In this document: in pieces, positions 61,662 through 64,000 of the stretch
Layout of the letters: the number at the start of each line of letters is the position of its first letter
How positions within the stretch are numbered: position 1 is the stretch's first letter
Assembly (NCBI GenBank): GCA_005406025.1
Contig: BGZK01001445.1
Coordinates: 1 to 64,000 of the forward strand
Source: Eumeta japonica
Lineage: Eukaryota; Arthropoda; Insecta; Lepidoptera; Psychidae
Direction: 5' to 3'
DNA: 64,000 bases
Notes under the pieces: generated by a model
Told to the model about the DNA's origin: nothing
Database searches by the model: none
What the model saw: the letters and a program-made list of their open reading frames with translations, nothing else
Program-made: the position numbers and the translations under genes

Positions 61662-63399
61662 TTAGTTATAACAATTTGAACAAATGTGTTTCATGTGTTC
61701 TCCACAAATGGCTATATTGCATTTTATGCAAAAAAATTTGATCTTATTTCCAGTCACAAAAAACGCAATGCACTTTTCGTCCACCTTTTGGCGGTGGTGG
61801 GTTGGATGCTGCCGTAATTGGCTCGACTTCAGGAAATATATTTCGGATACGGTTTTTGATATGCTGTGGAATGTTGGTGATAGAAATTCTGTCATGAAGG
61901 TGTGGTTGAATCAGAGAAATTGCCAACATTTTGATGAAATCTTTTCATGTGAAGTTATAAGTAGGTAAATTAGCCTTCTGAATAATGTAAGTGTTCAGTT
62001 CACCAATATTCAGTAATCTGAAAAATATACACAGTGACCATCTTTGAATTTGTTTTGACACAGAATATGTACTAATCATCTGATCAATTATATCGACTCC
62101 AAATTTCAAGGTTTTATAATCGGTTATAATATCCGGTTTCTTTTTTTTCACCGGATTCTATATCTATTTTGGCATCATAATGCATAGTAGATGTTAAAAG
62201 AATTACTTTGCCACATTTGGGCATGTAAGATACTCGTGTGACATTATTTTGAAAACCCAAGTAGGTTTTAAATGCCTCTTCCTCTGGTTTGTGTAAACTG
62301 TTCTGGTATTTCTTTTTTGTTCTTTCTAAGGGTTCCTAAACATGTCAGGCTAAAGTCATCCAATAATTCTGCTGTCAATGGAACACTCATGAACCAATTA
62401 TCCATGACGACATTTCAATTACATGCTCTTATCGGATCCACTAGTCTTTTTTACCACATCACTTGGAGAGTTGCTAATTTTATATGGCCCATCAGGTTGT
62501 TTATCAGTGTAAAATAGATTCGATGTATAATAAGTCTTTGCATCACAGACTGCCAGTATTTTGAGTCCGTATTTGGCTGGTTTGCTGGGAAGTTATTGTC
62601 GGAATGGACACCGATCACAGAAGGCTATTAGCATTTCATCTATAGTGTTGTGCTCTCCGTTTTTGTAGTATTTTAGAATGTTGGACACAAAGTCTTCAAA
62701 AAATTCTCGGATTGATGCTAATTATCAGTTTCCTTTCTTGCCTGATATCGTCAAAACATAAACGTCTAAGTAACAAGTGGAATCTATATCTTGACATAGC
62801 CTATATGTAGATATCACATCCTGAACCATTGTTTGCCTACAAGTCTTTTGTATTAAAATGTGCTTCTCTCAACTTTTTGATATAAAAAAGAATTCCCTAA
62901 TAAAGCAGTCTCTCTCTTTCAAAATTGTCTCAGACTTTCTCAGTCATGTAGATATTAGTAAAACCCACTAATTTCGTCAATATTTCATTTGTGAACAGAT
63001 GACAAAGTTTCTAATGGAGTTGTCGAGTTCAACGCTGTTAGACAAGACCCTGGAACTTCATTATAATATTATGACTTTGAGTTATTACATTTCTTGTCGG
63101 TTCTTCAATTCTCCATACGGTAGAGTTATCTTTACCTATGTAATAATCATTTCATAAAATTAACAATGGAACACAATCTAAATCCTTATGACAAAGATCG
63201 GGTGGTGGTCGATGGATGCCTTGACTTGGCTGTGAAGTTGTTTCATGCTCAAGTTCTATATTTACTTTTCTGTTGTCACCTAGTTCGGATTCCGATTCAT
63301 GTTCACTTCTAAGTAGTCTAGTCTCAGAATAGTCTTCTTTTTACATTGCTTCACATATCCTTCTATTTTGTTAGGTCTCAAGGGCTTATTGGTAACCAT
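61662..63399 (-). pseudogene. piggyBac transposase, second subfamily, inactivated
   Basis: Minus strand from an ATG at 63399 (MVTNKPLRPNKIEGYVKQCK), an acidic N-terminus (SEHESESELGD), KDNSTVWRIEEPTRN, a degraded first catalytic block, DNWFMSVPLTAELLDD (62410-62360, second catalytic Asp present), LGTLRKNKKEIP, then KFGVDIIDQMISTYSV (62115-62060, third catalytic Asp present) and RWSLCIFFRLLNIGELN, and the C-terminal Cys/His-rich finger CNIAICGEHMKHICSNC ending near 61662. Several stops and frameshifts interrupt it. It differs clearly in sequence from the copy at 30694-32416, especially in the C-terminal finger, which here is longer. Confidence 0.88.
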
Positions 63400-63535
63400 T
63401 TTCTATGAAATAAACAAAAGACAGGTTAATAAATAATAATAATATGATGAAAAAAAACAGTAATGTATTTAGTTGATAGCAGGCCCAATAGATGTGTACG
63501 CACCTTTTATGAACCCATTAGCGAGTCCTTAAGTG

Positions 63536-64000
63536 TTAAAGTTGTTTCATCAGCAGCCCTCTAAATATTACTTGTAAAGATATTGCAGTTTTCATTTCTG
63601 TACTGCACTTGATCTTTAATTCTATCTTTTTATCAATCTCAATAGAAACCATAGCATTATGTAGTCGATTTTTGTCAGTACTACTTCTGTTCTAAAATTG
63701 TGAATCAACTGCACACTGTTTATACCATTGTCAATGGTGATTCTACATGTATGGTAATATAATATACAAATCTGTTGTTTCTAACAAAGTTATAAAATCA
63801 TTATATTGAGATAGTACTTCAGAAAAAAATATCTTATTGATTGATATCACCATAATACCATCCAAAGATATTAGACAACTGACACTTAAAATCTAAGTAG
63901 AGTTACTGACCTTAATAGAAGAAAATATAATCCTTTTTTCCCAGAAATCTTTGGGCTTTGGGGCCGCTGGATTTTGGTTCAGGATTCGTTAACTTTTGAG
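63536..64000. other. AT-rich intronic or intergenic DNA
   Basis: Nothing recognisable; no downstream exon of the DIPK2A-like gene up to the window edge. Confidence 0.5.

Larger units (their letters stand above)
58865..63535 (-). mobile_element. second piggyBac-like element, with nested Tigger
   Basis: TTAA at 58861-58864 and 63536-63539 flank ends CACTTAGAGACTCGCT (left) and, read from the right, CACTTAAGGACTCGCT. These differ from the CCCTAGA ends of the element at 30497-32758, so this is another subfamily. Without the nested Tigger (59070-61408) the element is about 2.33 kb. The transposase is on the minus strand. Confidence 0.85.

Noticed and set aside
61684..61968. Plus-strand ORF opposite the piggyBac C-terminal finger
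   Set aside because: Shadow frame.
1..64000. CRISPR arrays, operons, phage or bacterial contamination
   Set aside because: Introns, splice sites, eukaryotic transposons and base composition show insect nuclear DNA; no spaced direct repeats were seen.

Overview
This window is repeat-rich insect DNA and almost certainly lepidopteran (moth or butterfly). It is AT-rich, has very low gene density, and carries several dispersed repeats that I recognise as typical of Lepidoptera: the '...GGACACCCGCGACCCC...GTCACTAATGCATTGCC' SINE-like family, the AACCGACTTC...AGGAGG...CTCAATTCG monomer, the 'GCGGCCAAGTGCGAGTC...GTACGGAACCCT' family and the 'CCCACGCGGGTGGAGCCGTGG...AGCTAGTA' tails. No prokaryotic features, rRNA, convincing tRNA genes or CRISPR arrays were seen.

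Host genes. The one clearly identified gene is the first coding exon of a DIPK2A-like gene (divergent protein kinase domain 2A, also C3orf58/HASF) at 50965-51582 on the plus strand. It ends in a clean splice donor and continues beyond the window. Two further candidate first exons have a good Kozak context and a consensus donor but no recognised product: 1282-1362 (plus) and 21482-21623 (minus, in the only strong CpG-rich island). No downstream exons could be linked to either.

Layout. 1-12.2 kb: AT-rich intronic or intergenic DNA with SINE-like copies, an RTE LINE 3' relic (5.5-5.9 kb) and small GC-rich patches. 12.27-14.88 kb: an element with two ~440-bp inverted repeats and a THAP-domain remnant; one solo arm recurs at 24.58-24.95 kb. 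15-30 kb: dispersed repeats, a 261-bp MITE, the CpG-rich exon and an AT-rich TIR element nested in another repeat. 30.50-32.76 kb: a piggyBac element with TTAA duplications. 33.11-33.77 kb: a Tigger deletion derivative with TA duplications. 34.6-35.0 kb: a possible integrase relic. 39.18-42.06 kb: a hAT element with perfect 16-bp TIRs and an 8-bp duplication. 46.5-47.2 kb: a repeat with short TIRs and internal tandem units. 47.4-50.4 kb: an RTE LINE (minus) split by a 547-bp TTAA-flanked insertion. 50.9-51.6 kb: DIPK2A exon 1. 51.62-58.02 kb: a MULE (ZSWIM3/FAR1-like transposase with a C-terminal PHD finger) with a 2.5-kb Tigger nested inside. 58.87-63.54 kb: a second piggyBac with another Tigger nested in its 3' part.

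The right-hand 12 kb therefore reads as DIPK2A intron 1 filled by two transposon-in-transposon nests. All transposases show stops or frameshifts, and two have lost a catalytic Asp, so the elements look dead, although several ends are well preserved. I did not find a convincing new biological system. The most unusual items are the PHD-tailed MULE, the long-inverted-repeat THAP element and the GC-rich TTAA-flanked insertion.
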